Source: Acidimicrobiales bacterium (GTDB lineage Bacteria; Actinomycetota; Acidimicrobiia; Acidimicrobiales; SZUA-35). From it: a stretch of DNA of 64,000 nt. Under the pieces are notes generated by a model. It saw nothing but the letters and a program-made list of their open reading frames with translations, did no database searches and was not told where the DNA came from. Positions 53,605 through 62,867 of the stretch are shown piece after piece (the stretch's first letter is position 1; every line of letters begins with the position of its first letter). The DNA lies in contig JANQPB010000027.1 in the NCBI GenBank assembly GCA_028285495.1, forward strand, positions 148,239 to 212,238, read 5' to 3'. Both the position numbers and the translations under genes were made by a program.

Positions 53605-54606
53605 ATGCGGCACGTGGCGATCACCTGCTTCCCCGGGTTCCAGCCCCTCGACATCACCGGACCCCACGAGGTGCTCGCCGGGGCGAACGATGCGATGGAC
53701 CACCTCGGCCGGAGTGGGCCCCGCTACCGGATCGACCTCGTGGCGGCCGATCCCGGCCCGGTGGTGGCGCAGTCTGGTCTGCCGCTCGTGGCCACCCATC
53801 CCCTCCGGACCGGCGGCGACCCCTACGACACGATCGTCGTGCCGGGCGGCGGCGGGACCCGCCGCCCCGATGCCCGCCTGATCCGTTGGCTCGAGGCCGA
53901 GGGGCCGAGGGCCAGGCGGCTGGCGTCGGTGTGCACCGGGGCCTTCGTGGTGGCGGCTGCCGGCCTGTGCGACGGCCGGCGGGTCACCACCCACTGGGCC
54001 TACGCCGCCGAGCTGGCCGCCGCCCACCCCGGCTGCGTGGTCGACCCCGACCCGATCTACCAGTGCGACGGCGCGCTGTGGACCTCGGCCGGCGTGACCG
54101 CCGGGATCGACCTCACCCTGGCCCTGGTCGAGCAGGACTGCGGGCCGGCCGTTGCCCAGCTCGTCGCCCGCCACCTCGTCGTGTACCTCCGCCGGCCGGG
54201 CAACCAGTCGCAGTTCGGCTCGGCCGTGTGGGCCGAGGCAACCGAGCTGGCTCCGGTCCGGGCCGCCTGCGAGCTGGTCCACGAGGCCCCGGCCGCCGAC
54301 CTCGGGGTCGAGGCGCTGGCCGCCCACGTCGGTCTGTCACCGCGGCACTTCGCCAGGGTGTTCCGGGCCGAGGTCGGCGAGTCGCCCGCCCGCTATGTCG
54401 AGCGGGTCCGGGTCGAGGCCGCAAGGGCCATCCTCGAGCGGGAGCCGGTCGGCCTCGCCCAGGTGGCCGAGCGCTGCGGCTTCGGGACGACCGAGACGTT
54501 GCGCCGGGCCTTCCACCGTCGCCTCGGCATCTCCCCCGCCGCCTACCGCCGGCAGGCCGTGTCGACCTCGCCGGCGGTGTCCGGGCCGAGTCAGGCAGCG
54601 ACGTGA
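53605..54606 (+). CDS. GlxA-family transcriptional regulator (DJ-1/PfpI domain plus AraC HTH)
   Basis: 333 residues. Residues 1-180 are a DJ-1/PfpI-like amidase fold (VAITCFPGFQPLDITGPHEV, VVPGGGGTRRP, ASVCTGAFVVAAAGLCDGRR), keeping the Cys nucleophile-elbow position. Residues about 205-320 are an AraC-type double HTH (ADLGVEALAAHVGLSPRHFA, VAERCGFGTTETLRRAFHRR). Such regulators control amine, betaine or nitrile-related catabolism. The ATG at 53605 is preferred over the TTG at 53593. The next gene encodes a related stand-alone DJ-1 enzyme, its probable target. Confidence 0.9.
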   Translation: MRHVAITCFPGFQPLDITGPHEVLAGANDAMDHLGRSGPRYRIDLVAADPGPVVAQSGLPLVATHPLRTGGDPYDTIVVPGGGGTRRPDARLIRWLEAEGPRARRLASVCTGAFVVAAAGLCDGRRVTTHWAYAAELAAAHPGCVVDPDPIYQCDGALWTSAGVTAGIDLTLALVEQDCGPAVAQLVARHLVVYLRRPGNQSQFGSAVWAEATELAPVRAACELVHEAPAADLGVEALAAHVGLSPRHFARVFRAEVGESPARYVERVRVEAARAILEREPVGLAQVAERCGFGTTETLRRAFHRRLGISPAAYRRQAVSTSPAVSGPSQAAT

Positions 54607-54653
54607 GCCGGCCGACGAGACCGCCGGCCACATCGCCGTCCGCTGCCACCGTG

Positions 54654-54689
54654 CAACCCATCCAACCCATCCGACCCATCCAACCCATC
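54654..54689. repeat. Four 9-bp tandem repeats (CAACCCATC) in a 5' untranslated region
   Basis: CAACCCATC occurs at 54654, 54663, 54672 (as CGACCCATC) and 54681. The array ends 17 nt before the DJ-1 gene start, just upstream of its AGGAG ribosome site. Confidence 0.75.
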
Positions 54690-54706
54690 CACAGGAGACC
54701 CGAACC

Positions 54707-55345
54707 ATGCAGATAGCCGTCCTCCTCTTCGATCGGCTCACGGCCCTCGACGCCATCGGCCCCTACGAGACGCTCCAACGCCTCCCCGGAGCCACGGTCA
54801 CCTTCGTGGCCGAGAAGCCGGGCGAGTACCGCACCGACAACGGCTTCCTCGGCCTCATGGCCGACGCATCGCTGGACGAGGTGACCAGCCCCGACGTCGT
54901 CGTCGTGCCCGGTGGCGTCGGCACCAGGCAACTCCTCGACGACGGGCCCGTCCACGACTGGATCCGCGCCGTCCACGCCGGCAGCCGCTACACCACCTCG
55001 GTCTGCACCGGGTCGCTGCTGCTGGCTGCGGCCGGCCTGCTGGACGGCCTCACCGCGACCACCCACTGGGGGGCCTACGACAAGTTGAAGGAGCTCGGTG
55101 CGATCCCGACCGGCGACCGGGTGGTCGAGCACCTCGACCAGCGGATCATCACCGCCGCCGGGGTGTCGTCCGGGATCGACATGGCGCTGCGACTCTCCGA
55201 GCTGCTGGTCGACGACGTTGCCGCCAAGGCCATGCAGCTGATGGTCGAGTACGACCCACAGCCGCCGTTCGACGCCGGCAGCGTCGACAAGGCCGGACCC
55301 GATGTGATGGAGCGCCTCATCTCCTACACCGCCGACAAGTCCTGA
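54707..55345 (+). CDS. DJ-1/PfpI family protein, isonitrile hydratase-like
   Basis: 212 residues. MQIAVLLFDRLTALDAIGPY, VVVPGGVGTRQLL and the nucleophile elbow TSVCTGSLLLAAAGLLDG resemble isonitrile hydratase (InhA), which converts isonitriles to N-formamides, and other ThiJ/PfpI enzymes. The motif THWGAYDKLKELGA is also shared with the hydratase group. Substrate assignment is by similarity only. AGGAG ribosome site 8 nt before the ATG. Probably controlled by the GlxA-type regulator just upstream. Confidence 0.85.
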   Translation: MQIAVLLFDRLTALDAIGPYETLQRLPGATVTFVAEKPGEYRTDNGFLGLMADASLDEVTSPDVVVVPGGVGTRQLLDDGPVHDWIRAVHAGSRYTTSVCTGSLLLAAAGLLDGLTATTHWGAYDKLKELGAIPTGDRVVEHLDQRIITAAGVSSGIDMALRLSELLVDDVAAKAMQLMVEYDPQPPFDAGSVDKAGPDVMERLISYTADKS

Positions 55346-55410
55346 GCCCCCTGGCGGCGTGGCCGCCGACCGGGAGCCTCGGCGATTCCGGCGAACGGCG
55401 GCCCCGTCGC

Positions 55411-55416
55411 TAGTGT
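55411..55416 (+). promoter_or_regulatory. -10 hexamer upstream of the AEC transporter gene
   Basis: TAGTGT lies 8 nt before the GTG at 55425. Confidence 0.4.
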
Positions 55417-55424
55417 CATCCGGC

Positions 55425-56327
55425 GTGTCGCTGGCCAACGTCCTGCTCAACGTCCTGGGACCGGTTGCGATGCTGGTCGCCCTCGGGGCGATCGTCGGGC
55501 CCCGGTTGGCCATCGACTCGGGCTCGCTGTCCCGGCTCGCCTACTGGGTCTTCGGTCCTGCCTTCGTGTTCGGCCTGCTGGCCGAGGCCGACCTGGAGCG
55601 GTCGGTGGTCGTCGGACTCGTCGTTGCCGCGCTGGCCGGCATGCTGGCCGCGCTGGCGGTGACCGGCGCCTTCGCCGTCACGACCGGCGCCGGTTACGAG
55701 GCCGGCGCCGCCATCGGCATGACGAGCATGTGGGGCAACGTCGGCAACGCCGGGCTGGCCATCGTCGCCTTCGCCCTCGGTGACGACGCCCTCCCGGTCG
55801 CCGGGGTGCTGATGGTGACGATCAACTTCGTCTCGCTCGTCGTCGGCGTCGGGATGGCCCAGGCCAGGGATGCGTCCATCGGCGCCGCCGTGATCCGGGC
55901 CCTCCGGGCGCCGATGGCCATCGCCGGCATGGTGGCCCTCGTGGTCAACCTGGCCGACCTCGACGTGCCCCTGGTGGCCGACCGCTCGATCGGGCTCCTG
56001 GCCGACGCCCTGATCCCGGTCATGCTGTTCGGGCTCGGTCTGCAGCTGATCGACTCGGGCCGACCACGCTGGTCGGCCGACCTCGGCACGGTGGCGCTGG
56101 CCAAGCTGGCGGTGGCCCCGGCGGTCGCCGCCGTCGTGGCCGTGGCCATTGGCCTCGAGGGTGACGCCAGGGCGGCCGTGGTGATCCAGTCGGCGATGCC
56201 GCCCGCGGTGTTCTGCTCGGTCGTCGCTGCGGAGTACGACCTGCTCCCCGACCGGGTGACCGCCGCCGTCGTTTCGACGACGGCCCTGTCGATCGTGACC
56301 CTGCCGGTGGTGCTGCTCACGGTCTGA
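55425..56327 (+). CDS. AEC (auxin efflux carrier) family transporter
   Basis: 300 residues with about ten hydrophobic helices in the two-bundle AEC/BART arrangement. The conserved GMTSMWGNVGNAGLAIVAFA segment and the C-terminal VVIQSAMPPAVFCSVVAAEY match malonate/auxin carrier-type permeases. It may export or import organic anions. The GTG at 55425 follows a leaderless -10 element; the track ORF starts too early. No substrate can be assigned; the neighbouring PEP-mutase-like lyase hints at a small organic acid. Confidence 0.88.
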   Translation: MSLANVLLNVLGPVAMLVALGAIVGPRLAIDSGSLSRLAYWVFGPAFVFGLLAEADLERSVVVGLVVAALAGMLAALAVTGAFAVTTGAGYEAGAAIGMTSMWGNVGNAGLAIVAFALGDDALPVAGVLMVTINFVSLVVGVGMAQARDASIGAAVIRALRAPMAIAGMVALVVNLADLDVPLVADRSIGLLADALIPVMLFGLGLQLIDSGRPRWSADLGTVALAKLAVAPAVAAVVAVAIGLEGDARAAVVIQSAMPPAVFCSVVAAEYDLLPDRVTAAVVSTTALSIVTLPVVLLTV

Positions 56328-56423
56328 GCGCCGTCCGACGGCCGCGGGACGGCCGGCCAGCCGGGCGGCGGATCGTCCGACGGCTGCGGCCGAAAGCCGC
56401 CGGCACGATCGACGGGTGGTTCC

Positions 56424-56429
56424 TAGACT
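56424..56429 (+). promoter_or_regulatory. Leaderless -10 hexamer for the PEP-mutase-like gene
   Basis: TAGACT lies exactly 6 nt before the ATG at 56436. Confidence 0.55.
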
Positions 56430-56435
56430 CGCCCC

Positions 56436-57287
56436 ATGAGCGACCCGTCGACCGACACCGCCGGAGCCCGGTTCCGGGCCCTCCACCGCCCGGGCCAACC
56501 GTTCGTGCTGGCCAACGCCTGGGACGTCGGATCGGCCAGGATGCTGGCCGCCCTCGGGGCCGAGGCGATCGGCACCTCGTCGGCGGCCCACGCCTTCACC
56601 CTCGGTCGGCCCGACATGGGCGGCGTCAGCCGCGATGAGGCCATCGCCCATGCCGAGACGTTGGTTGCGGCCACACCGCTCCCGGTGTCGGGCGACTTCG
56701 AGAACGGCTTCGGGCCCGAGCCCGAGACGGTGGCCGAGACCGTCCGCCTGGCCGCCGAGGCCGGGCTGGCCGGCATCTCGATCGAGGACACCGACCTGCC
56801 GGGCACCGGCGCCTACGAGTTCGAGCTCGCGGTCGACCGGATCCGGGCCGGGGTCGAGGCGGCCCGAGCGCTCGACGACGACTTCGTGCTCCTGGCCAGG
56901 GCCGACGGCGTGCTCAACCGGTCGTACGACGTCGACGAGGGCATCCGCCGCCTCCTGGCCTACGAGGGGGTCGGGGCCGATGCGCTGTACCTCCCGCTGC
57001 CCCCGGACCTCGACTCGCTCAGGCGGATCTGCGAGTCGGTGTCGACCCCGGTCAACGCCCTGGTGGCCGGGCCCTTCACCCGGCACTCGCGCCAGGAGCT
57101 GGCCGACGCCGGGGTCGCCCGCATCTCGCTCGGCTCCAGCCTGGCCAGGGCCACCCACCGGGTCATCGCCGAGGCGGCCAGGGCGATGTTCTCCGACGGC
57201 GACTTCACCCCACTGGCCAACGGCATCGGCGGCTCCGAGGTCGATCGGCTGCTGGAGGAGGGGGCCGGCACCGCCACACGACCGTGA
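56436..57287 (+). CDS. Isocitrate lyase / PEP mutase superfamily protein
   Basis: 283 residues of a TIM barrel. Markers are LANAWDVGSARMLAALGAEA, TSSAAHAFTLGRPD, the metal-site segment VSGDFENGFG, and GISIEDTDLPG. The family cleaves or forms C-C or C-P bonds in 2-hydroxy or phosphono acids (2-methylisocitrate lyase, oxaloacetate decarboxylase, PEP mutase, carboxyvinyl-carboxyphosphonate mutase). The KKCGH catalytic Cys loop of methylisocitrate lyase is absent, so this is likely a hydrolase- or decarboxylase-type member. It has its own leaderless promoter. Confidence 0.85.
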   Translation: MSDPSTDTAGARFRALHRPGQPFVLANAWDVGSARMLAALGAEAIGTSSAAHAFTLGRPDMGGVSRDEAIAHAETLVAATPLPVSGDFENGFGPEPETVAETVRLAAEAGLAGISIEDTDLPGTGAYEFELAVDRIRAGVEAARALDDDFVLLARADGVLNRSYDVDEGIRRLLAYEGVGADALYLPLPPDLDSLRRICESVSTPVNALVAGPFTRHSRQELADAGVARISLGSSLARATHRVIAEAARAMFSDGDFTPLANGIGGSEVDRLLEEGAGTATRP

Positions 57288-57379
57288 CCGACCGGGGTTA
57301 ACGCTCCGGCAACCCCGACAACCGACACTTCGATCATCCGCATCCACACCGCACAGCCGGTCGAGCAGGAGGAGGGGCG

Positions 57380-59917
57380 ATGAGCGGAGGGATCGCCACC
57401 GTGACCGCAGCGCAGGAAACCGACGACGGGACGACGCCGGTGCTGGCCGGCCTCGAGGCGCTGCGCTGGCAACCGCGCCCCGAGCGCCGCGACCTGACGA
57501 TCGAGCGGGTCGAGGACATCGCCTTCACCCCGATGCCGGCCCGGGTCCGCAACGAGCTGATCACCCGCACCTACGGCGACCTCGCCCAGGCCATGGGAGA
57601 CCTGTTCGGCACCGGCGACGCCACCTGGACGGTGCTCGGTCAGTGGGCGAGCCACACGGTCGGCGATGCGCTGACGCTGCCGATCCCCGGTCTCGACCTG
57701 ATCATCACCCGGGCCTTCGGCGACGGCAACCGCGACGTCTTCGCCGACATCGCCAGAGCCCACGTCGCCTTCCTCGACACCGTCGGCCGGGCGGGGCCGG
57801 GCGACGACCCCGACGAGGTCTGGTCGACCTGCGAGCGGGCGCTGCGGGCCAACCTGATCAGCCCGCCGGGAACGCCCGGTGGTGGGACCGGCGGCTCGAT
57901 GGCGGCGTGGCTTTCCGATCCACGCAACCGGGAGCTGCCCCGATTCGAGATGCCGCTCGTGCTCGGCTTCCGGGCCTACCACCAGGCCATGCAGACCGAC
58001 GATCCCGAGCGGCGATCACGCCACATCCTGCTCGGCAACTGCCTCCTGGCGCTGCACGAGCAACGGCTCGTGGCGGCGGCCCTGACCATCGGCTTCCGCT
58101 CGTGGCTCCGGACGCTCACCACGCCATGGCGCTTCATGCAGTCGCGCCACGGCTGGCGGCTCCACGACCCCGGGCGGCTCAGGCTCTGGCTCGAGCACCG
58201 CTGGATCCGGTTCGCCACCCGCTTCCTCGTCGGCGTCGAGACGCCGGTCGGGACGATCAAGGCCGGTCGACCGGTCCCGGCGGGCGAGTCCCCGATCAAC
58301 GTCGACCGGCGGGCCGGCCCCGTCGGGCCATGGCGGATCGATCGCATGGAGGCGATGGACGCCGAGCAGCTCCTCCCCCGCGTCCTCGGCGACCTCGACG
58401 TCGACGGGCGGGCGTCGGTCTGCTGGAACGACCTGCGGGACCGGGTGGCGTTCATCGCCGCGCTGTTCGTCGAGCACCAGCGGGCGAGCTTCTGGTTCGA
58501 CGACGACCGGGTCGTGCGGCCCGAGCCGTGGCACGGTCTCGACGACGGGCTCGCCGCACTGCGACAGCGGCTCGACGCCGTCGCCGGCGCCGGACCCGGC
58601 GCCGAGACCGGTTCGACGACGGGCCCGGGTGCGGCGGCGCAGCCGGCGTCGGCTCCGGCCAGCGTCGCCGGCTGGACCGACGAGCGCCTCGACGAGCTGC
58701 GGCTGCGCCCCGCCCACCCCCGGCTCGACCTGCCGCCCGACCTCCGCTTCAACCGGCTCACCGACCCCGAGTTCGACCATCACTTCGAGCCGGTGGCGGA
58801 CGAGCTGAACGAGCGCCTGGCCTTCATCACCAAGCCCGGGCGTCACCTCGACCCGGACACCTGCCGCCGAGCCAGGCGACTGTTCCAGCGCTCCCCCACG
58901 ATCGGCTTCTTCGGCCTGCTGTTCCGGAGCCTGCCCGACAGCTACGCCGCCGCCCCCGGGGCGCTGGTCCTCGGTCGGGGCTCGCGGCTCACCGACGACC
59001 CGTTCCGCCGGGCCGGCGAGACCGCCCAGTTCGTGATGGATCTGCTGGAGCGCTCGGCCGGCTGGGACGACGGCGTGCTGGTGCCCGGCGGGGCGGCCCA
59101 CGGGTCGGTGCTCGGGGTGCACAAGCTGCACGCCATGGTCGCCCACCACCTGGCCCGCCATCGTTGGGTCGACCGGGGCCTCGGTGTCGCCTTCAACCAG
59201 GAGGACATGCTCGGCGCGGCGCTGACCTTCGCCGTCCCGCCGCTCGAGATGATGATCGAGCTCGGGATAGCGCCAGGCGACGACGACTGCGACGCCTATC
59301 TCCGGTTCTGGCTCGGCATCGGCTACCTGCTCGGTGCGCCGTGGGAGGCGATCACCGTCGACGGTCGACCGCTGCGGGCCGACGAGGCAACGGCGCTGGC
59401 CGAGCTGATCCGGCGGCGCCATCGGGCCAGGTCGTTCGACGGCGTCCGGCTCGGCGAGGCGCTCGTCGAGGGCATCGCCGATGGCTTCCCCCGGTTCCTC
59501 GTCTGGATGGTGACCGGGTTCTTCCAGATCGTCGGCGACGACGAGGTGACCGGCACGCTGCTGATCGCCGACGGCCACGGCCGGCGGCGGGCGGCGGCGA
59601 TGACGGCGGTGTTCCAGTTCCTCGTCCGGTGGCGCCTCACCCGGTGGCCGACCGTTGCCCTCACCCGGGTGCTCGGCCACCGCTTCCTGCGACCGTTCCG
59701 CGAGCAGGGCCGGACCCGGCCCTACCGGCGGCCGCTCGACGCCATCGATCGCCGACGGCTCGGGCGTGAGGACCGCCGGGTCGACGTCTGGCCCATCAAC
59801 TGCGGGGCTCGACGGGGTCCGGCCCGAGGGCCCGGGTCACGGCGGCGGCGAGTCCGGTCAGGGGGTCGGCGGCGACGCCTGCGCCGGAGCCGGTGGTGGG
59901 CTCGGGCCGGGGACTGA
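57380..59917 (+). CDS. Two-domain protein with C-terminal MpaB/latex-clearing (ER_B') oxygenase domain
   Basis: 845 residues. The C-terminal half (about 475-790) is the MpaB/Lcp fold (formerly DUF2236): RRARRLFQRSPTIGFFGLLF, VLGVHKLHAMVAHHLARHRW and FNQEDMLGAALTF, with the His near KLHAM and HH as candidate haem ligands. Related proteins include the rubber oxygenase Lcp. The N-terminal half (about 55-400) is a domain I do not recognise, marked by ITRTYGDLAQAMGDLFG and WTVLGQWASHTVGDAL. A Pro/Ala/Gly linker joins them. GGAGGAGG ribosome site. The last 37 codons are Arg-rich and overlap the convergent SARP gene, suggesting a lost stop codon. Confidence 0.78.
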   Translation: MSGGIATVTAAQETDDGTTPVLAGLEALRWQPRPERRDLTIERVEDIAFTPMPARVRNELITRTYGDLAQAMGDLFGTGDATWTVLGQWASHTVGDALTLPIPGLDLIITRAFGDGNRDVFADIARAHVAFLDTVGRAGPGDDPDEVWSTCERALRANLISPPGTPGGGTGGSMAAWLSDPRNRELPRFEMPLVLGFRAYHQAMQTDDPERRSRHILLGNCLLALHEQRLVAAALTIGFRSWLRTLTTPWRFMQSRHGWRLHDPGRLRLWLEHRWIRFATRFLVGVETPVGTIKAGRPVPAGESPINVDRRAGPVGPWRIDRMEAMDAEQLLPRVLGDLDVDGRASVCWNDLRDRVAFIAALFVEHQRASFWFDDDRVVRPEPWHGLDDGLAALRQRLDAVAGAGPGAETGSTTGPGAAAQPASAPASVAGWTDERLDELRLRPAHPRLDLPPDLRFNRLTDPEFDHHFEPVADELNERLAFITKPGRHLDPDTCRRARRLFQRSPTIGFFGLLFRSLPDSYAAAPGALVLGRGSRLTDDPFRRAGETAQFVMDLLERSAGWDDGVLVPGGAAHGSVLGVHKLHAMVAHHLARHRWVDRGLGVAFNQEDMLGAALTFAVPPLEMMIELGIAPGDDDCDAYLRFWLGIGYLLGAPWEAITVDGRPLRADEATALAELIRRRHRARSFDGVRLGEALVEGIADGFPRFLVWMVTGFFQIVGDDEVTGTLLIADGHGRRRAAAMTAVFQFLVRWRLTRWPTVALTRVLGHRFLRPFREQGRTRPYRRPLDAIDRRRLGREDRRVDVWPINCGARRGPARGPGSRRRRVRSGGRRRRLRRSRWWARAGD

Positions 59918-62783
59918 CCGGCGAGCGGCCGATCAGCTCGTCGATGCGGGCCTGGTCACCCGGTGGCATCGGGTGGAGGCGGTCGGCCAACGCCAGGCGG
60001 GCGACGAGCTCGCCGGCCGCGTCGGTCGGACCCCGATCGTCGAGCAGGAGGATCGCCTCCTGGCAGCAACGCCAGAGCTGGGCGACGTTGCGGGACCGGT
60101 CCCACCGACCGACCACCTCGGCCAGCAGCTGGGTGGCCGCCGCCGAGCGACCGCCGGCCCGCAGTGCCGTGGCCAGCCCGGTCAGGGCCATGCCGTCGAC
60201 CCAGTGATTGCGCACCGAGCGGGCCAGCCGGCTGGCGGCCGAGAACGACCGGGCGGCCTGCCCTGGATCGGCGGTGAGCTGCGAGGAACCGAGGCCGACC
60301 ATGGCCCACGACACCGAGGTCGGGTTGCCGGTCGCCGTGGCCAGGGCGACGCTGCGGTCGGCGGCCGCAGCGGCCTCGTCGACGGCACCGACCTGGGCCA
60401 GGCCCATCGCCACCGAGACCAGCACGTCGGCCCGATCGCGGTCGGTCCCCCGTTCCTGGGCCGCAACCGCCAGCTCGTCGAGCCGGGCTGCGGCCTCGTC
60501 GAGACGACCCTCCTGCGCGGCGATGTTGACCCTGGTCTTCAGTGCGGCGAGCGGTGGCGGTCGATCACGCTCGGCGGCGGCGGTCTCGGCCGCGGCGGCC
60601 AGGGCCATCGCCGCCGGGAACCGGTCGCGGGCCCAGGCGGCCAGCGCGGCCTGGGCCAGCAAATCGTCGTGGTCGGCCACCTGCTCGATGCCCGGCAGGT
60701 CGAGGACCTCGTCGAGCCAGTGGTAGTGCTGGTAGTGCTGGCGGAAGAAGTTGTACTCCCACATGCCCAGGCCGAAGGCGGTCGCCGGCTCGACCGACGC
60801 GTCGGCCACGAGGCGGGCGTGGGTGGCCCTGAGCTGGTCGAACGAGCGGCTCAGCCGATCGACGGCCACGTCCTCGGCCGGCCCGAGCAGCTCGGGTCCG
60901 AGCCGGCCGACGAGGGCGACGTGGCGGGCCGCCTGGGCCCGCTCCAGATCGTCGAGTCGGCCCCGGTCCCGCAGCCGCGTCCTGGCGTGGGTCCTGACCG
61001 TGTTCAGCTGCCGCCACCGCTGGCGCCCGTCGGTCTCGACCACCGACCGGAGCAGACCGCCGGCGGCCAGTCGGGCCAGGGCCGGCTCGACGGCGTCGAC
61101 CGGACGGTCGACGACCTCGGCTGCGTCTCGCCCGGTGAAGGCGCCGGCCAGGACGGCGATGGCGTCGAACAGCTCCCGATCGTCGTCGGCCAGCAGGTCG
61201 ATCGACCAGTCGATGGCCGAGCGGATCGACCGGTGGCGCCGGTCTGGCCGGCCCCGCCCCTCGGCCGCATCCAGCGTGGCCTCGAGCCGCTCCCGCAGGA
61301 TCCGGGGCGAGGTGACCTGCAGCAGCGGCGCGGCCAGCTCGATGGCGAGCGGCGAGCCGTCGAGCTGTCTGACCAACTCGGCCAGCTGGTCCCGGTCGTC
61401 GGCCATCGGGTGACCGAACGCCCGCTCGGCCACCAACCGGACCCCGTGCTCGACCGCGAGCGGGCCGAGGTCGAGGCGCGTCTCCGACGGCGAGGCCAGG
61501 GCCAGGCGGCTCGTGACGAGGATCCGCATCGTCGGGTCGGCGGCAAGCGAGGACTCGGCGAGGTCGGCCACCACCTCGGGCAGGTGCTCGGCGTTGTCGA
61601 GCACGAGCAGCTGGCGGCCGGTCATGGCCGCCGCCAACGCCTCCCCCGGTTCACGATCGCCGAGCCGGACCCCGAGTGCGCCGAGCAGCTCGACGGCAAG
61701 CCGGTCCGGTGGGAAGCCGACGAGGTCGAGCCAGGCCACCGTGCCGTCCGGCAGGCCGGCGGCGTGGCGGGCGGCGAGGCGGGTCTTGCCGACGCCCGGC
61801 CCGCCGACGATGGTCACCAGCCTGGACCGGCCGAGGGCCTCGGCCAGCCGCTCCTCGTCGGCCGCTCGACCCCGGAAGCTGTCGTCGCTGCGGGGGACGG
61901 CGGTCGCCCGGACCGGCGGCGACCCGGCGGCCCGAACGGCGTCGCCGTCGGCCGGCTCCCGCTCGGGGGTGCGGCCACCGGTCGCGGCCGTCGAGGGTGG
62001 CGGGGCGTCGAGCTCGGGGACCTGGTTGAGGATGTCGGACTCGAGTGCCCGAAGCCCCGGCCCCGGCTCGATCCCGAGCTCGTCGCGCAGCGTGGCGGCC
62101 GCCCGCTGGCCGGTGCGCACGGCCTCGGCCTGGCGCCCGGCCCGGTAGAGGGCCAGCATCAGCTGCTCCCACCGCCGCTCGCGGTACGGCTCGGTCTCGA
62201 CGAGCCCGGTGGCCCACGTCGCCGCGGCCTCGGCCCTCCCGGACCGGAGCAGGGCGTCGACGAGCAGCTCCTCGGCCTGGCGGCGGCGCTCCTCGAGCGG
62301 GCCGGCGGCGACGGCGAGGCCACCGTGACGCCCGAAGGGCTGGTAGGCCTCACCCCGCCACAGCTCCAGGCCGCGGGTGGCCTGATCGGCCGAAACGGCG
62401 GGGTCGGTCTCCAGCCCGCGCTCGGCCTCGTCGATCAGCCGCTGGAACCGGACGGCGTCGATCCGTTCGTCGTCGAGGTCGAGGCGGTAGCCGCCACCGT
62501 CGTGCACGATGCCCGCTCCCCCGTCGGCGTCGAGGCGACCGCGGAGCCTGGTCATCACGACCCGCAGCCCGGTGCGGGCCGACCGGGGGGCCCGATCGGG
62601 CCAGAGCTCGTCGATCAGCGTGTCGCTCGACACCGCATTCGGGTGGGCGGCGACGAGGTGGCTGAGCACCTGGCCCTGCTGCCCGGCCACGCCATGCACC
62701 CCGGCGGCGTCGGCCGTCGCCGGCGGGCCGAGCACGAGCACCTGGGTGGTGGACTCGGCGGGGTGGTCGGCCGGCGCTCCCAC
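59796..62783 (-). CDS. SARP/AfsR-like transcriptional regulator with BTAD and STAND ATPase
   Basis: 995 residues. The winged helix (about 10-95: GQVLSHLVAAHPNAVSSDTL, RSARTGLRVVMTRLRGRL) is followed by a BTAD domain (about 110-260, ELGIEPGPGLRALE). The NB-ARC/STAND ATPase comes next (Walker A VGGPGVGKTRLAARHA, Walker B LLVLDNAEHL, RILVTSRLAL), then C-terminal TPR-like repeats (from about 640). This is the AfsR-type layout that activates secondary-metabolism or local genes in actinobacteria. The GTG at 62783 has TACGCT 6 nt upstream. It converges on the MpaB-fusion gene and overlaps it by 122 nt. Confidence 0.9.
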   Translation of the reverse strand: MGAPADHPAESTTQVLVLGPPATADAAGVHGVAGQQGQVLSHLVAAHPNAVSSDTLIDELWPDRAPRSARTGLRVVMTRLRGRLDADGGAGIVHDGGGYRLDLDDERIDAVRFQRLIDEAERGLETDPAVSADQATRGLELWRGEAYQPFGRHGGLAVAAGPLEERRRQAEELLVDALLRSGRAEAAATWATGLVETEPYRERRWEQLMLALYRAGRQAEAVRTGQRAAATLRDELGIEPGPGLRALESDILNQVPELDAPPPSTAATGGRTPEREPADGDAVRAAGSPPVRATAVPRSDDSFRGRAADEERLAEALGRSRLVTIVGGPGVGKTRLAARHAAGLPDGTVAWLDLVGFPPDRLAVELLGALGVRLGDREPGEALAAAMTGRQLLVLDNAEHLPEVVADLAESSLAADPTMRILVTSRLALASPSETRLDLGPLAVEHGVRLVAERAFGHPMADDRDQLAELVRQLDGSPLAIELAAPLLQVTSPRILRERLEATLDAAEGRGRPDRRHRSIRSAIDWSIDLLADDDRELFDAIAVLAGAFTGRDAAEVVDRPVDAVEPALARLAAGGLLRSVVETDGRQRWRQLNTVRTHARTRLRDRGRLDDLERAQAARHVALVGRLGPELLGPAEDVAVDRLSRSFDQLRATHARLVADASVEPATAFGLGMWEYNFFRQHYQHYHWLDEVLDLPGIEQVADHDDLLAQAALAAWARDRFPAAMALAAAAETAAAERDRPPPLAALKTRVNIAAQEGRLDEAAARLDELAVAAQERGTDRDRADVLVSVAMGLAQVGAVDEAAAAADRSVALATATGNPTSVSWAMVGLGSSQLTADPGQAARSFSAASRLARSVRNHWVDGMALTGLATALRAGGRSAAATQLLAEVVGRWDRSRNVAQLWRCCQEAILLLDDRGPTDAAGELVARLALADRLHPMPPGDQARIDELIGRSPVSPRPEPTTGSGAGVAADPLTGLAAAVTRALGPDPVEPRS

Positions 62784-62789
62784 CGCGCC

Positions 62790-62795
62790 AGCGTA
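62790..62795 (-). promoter_or_regulatory. Leaderless -10 hexamer for the SARP regulator
   Basis: TACGCT is 6 nt before the GTG at 62783. Confidence 0.5.
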
Positions 62796-62867
62796 CCCGT
62801 CCCCCTCTCCGCCGTCATGCGAACAACGGGCTGCCCCGGACCCGGCGGGCTCGGCCGCGGGCGGGCG

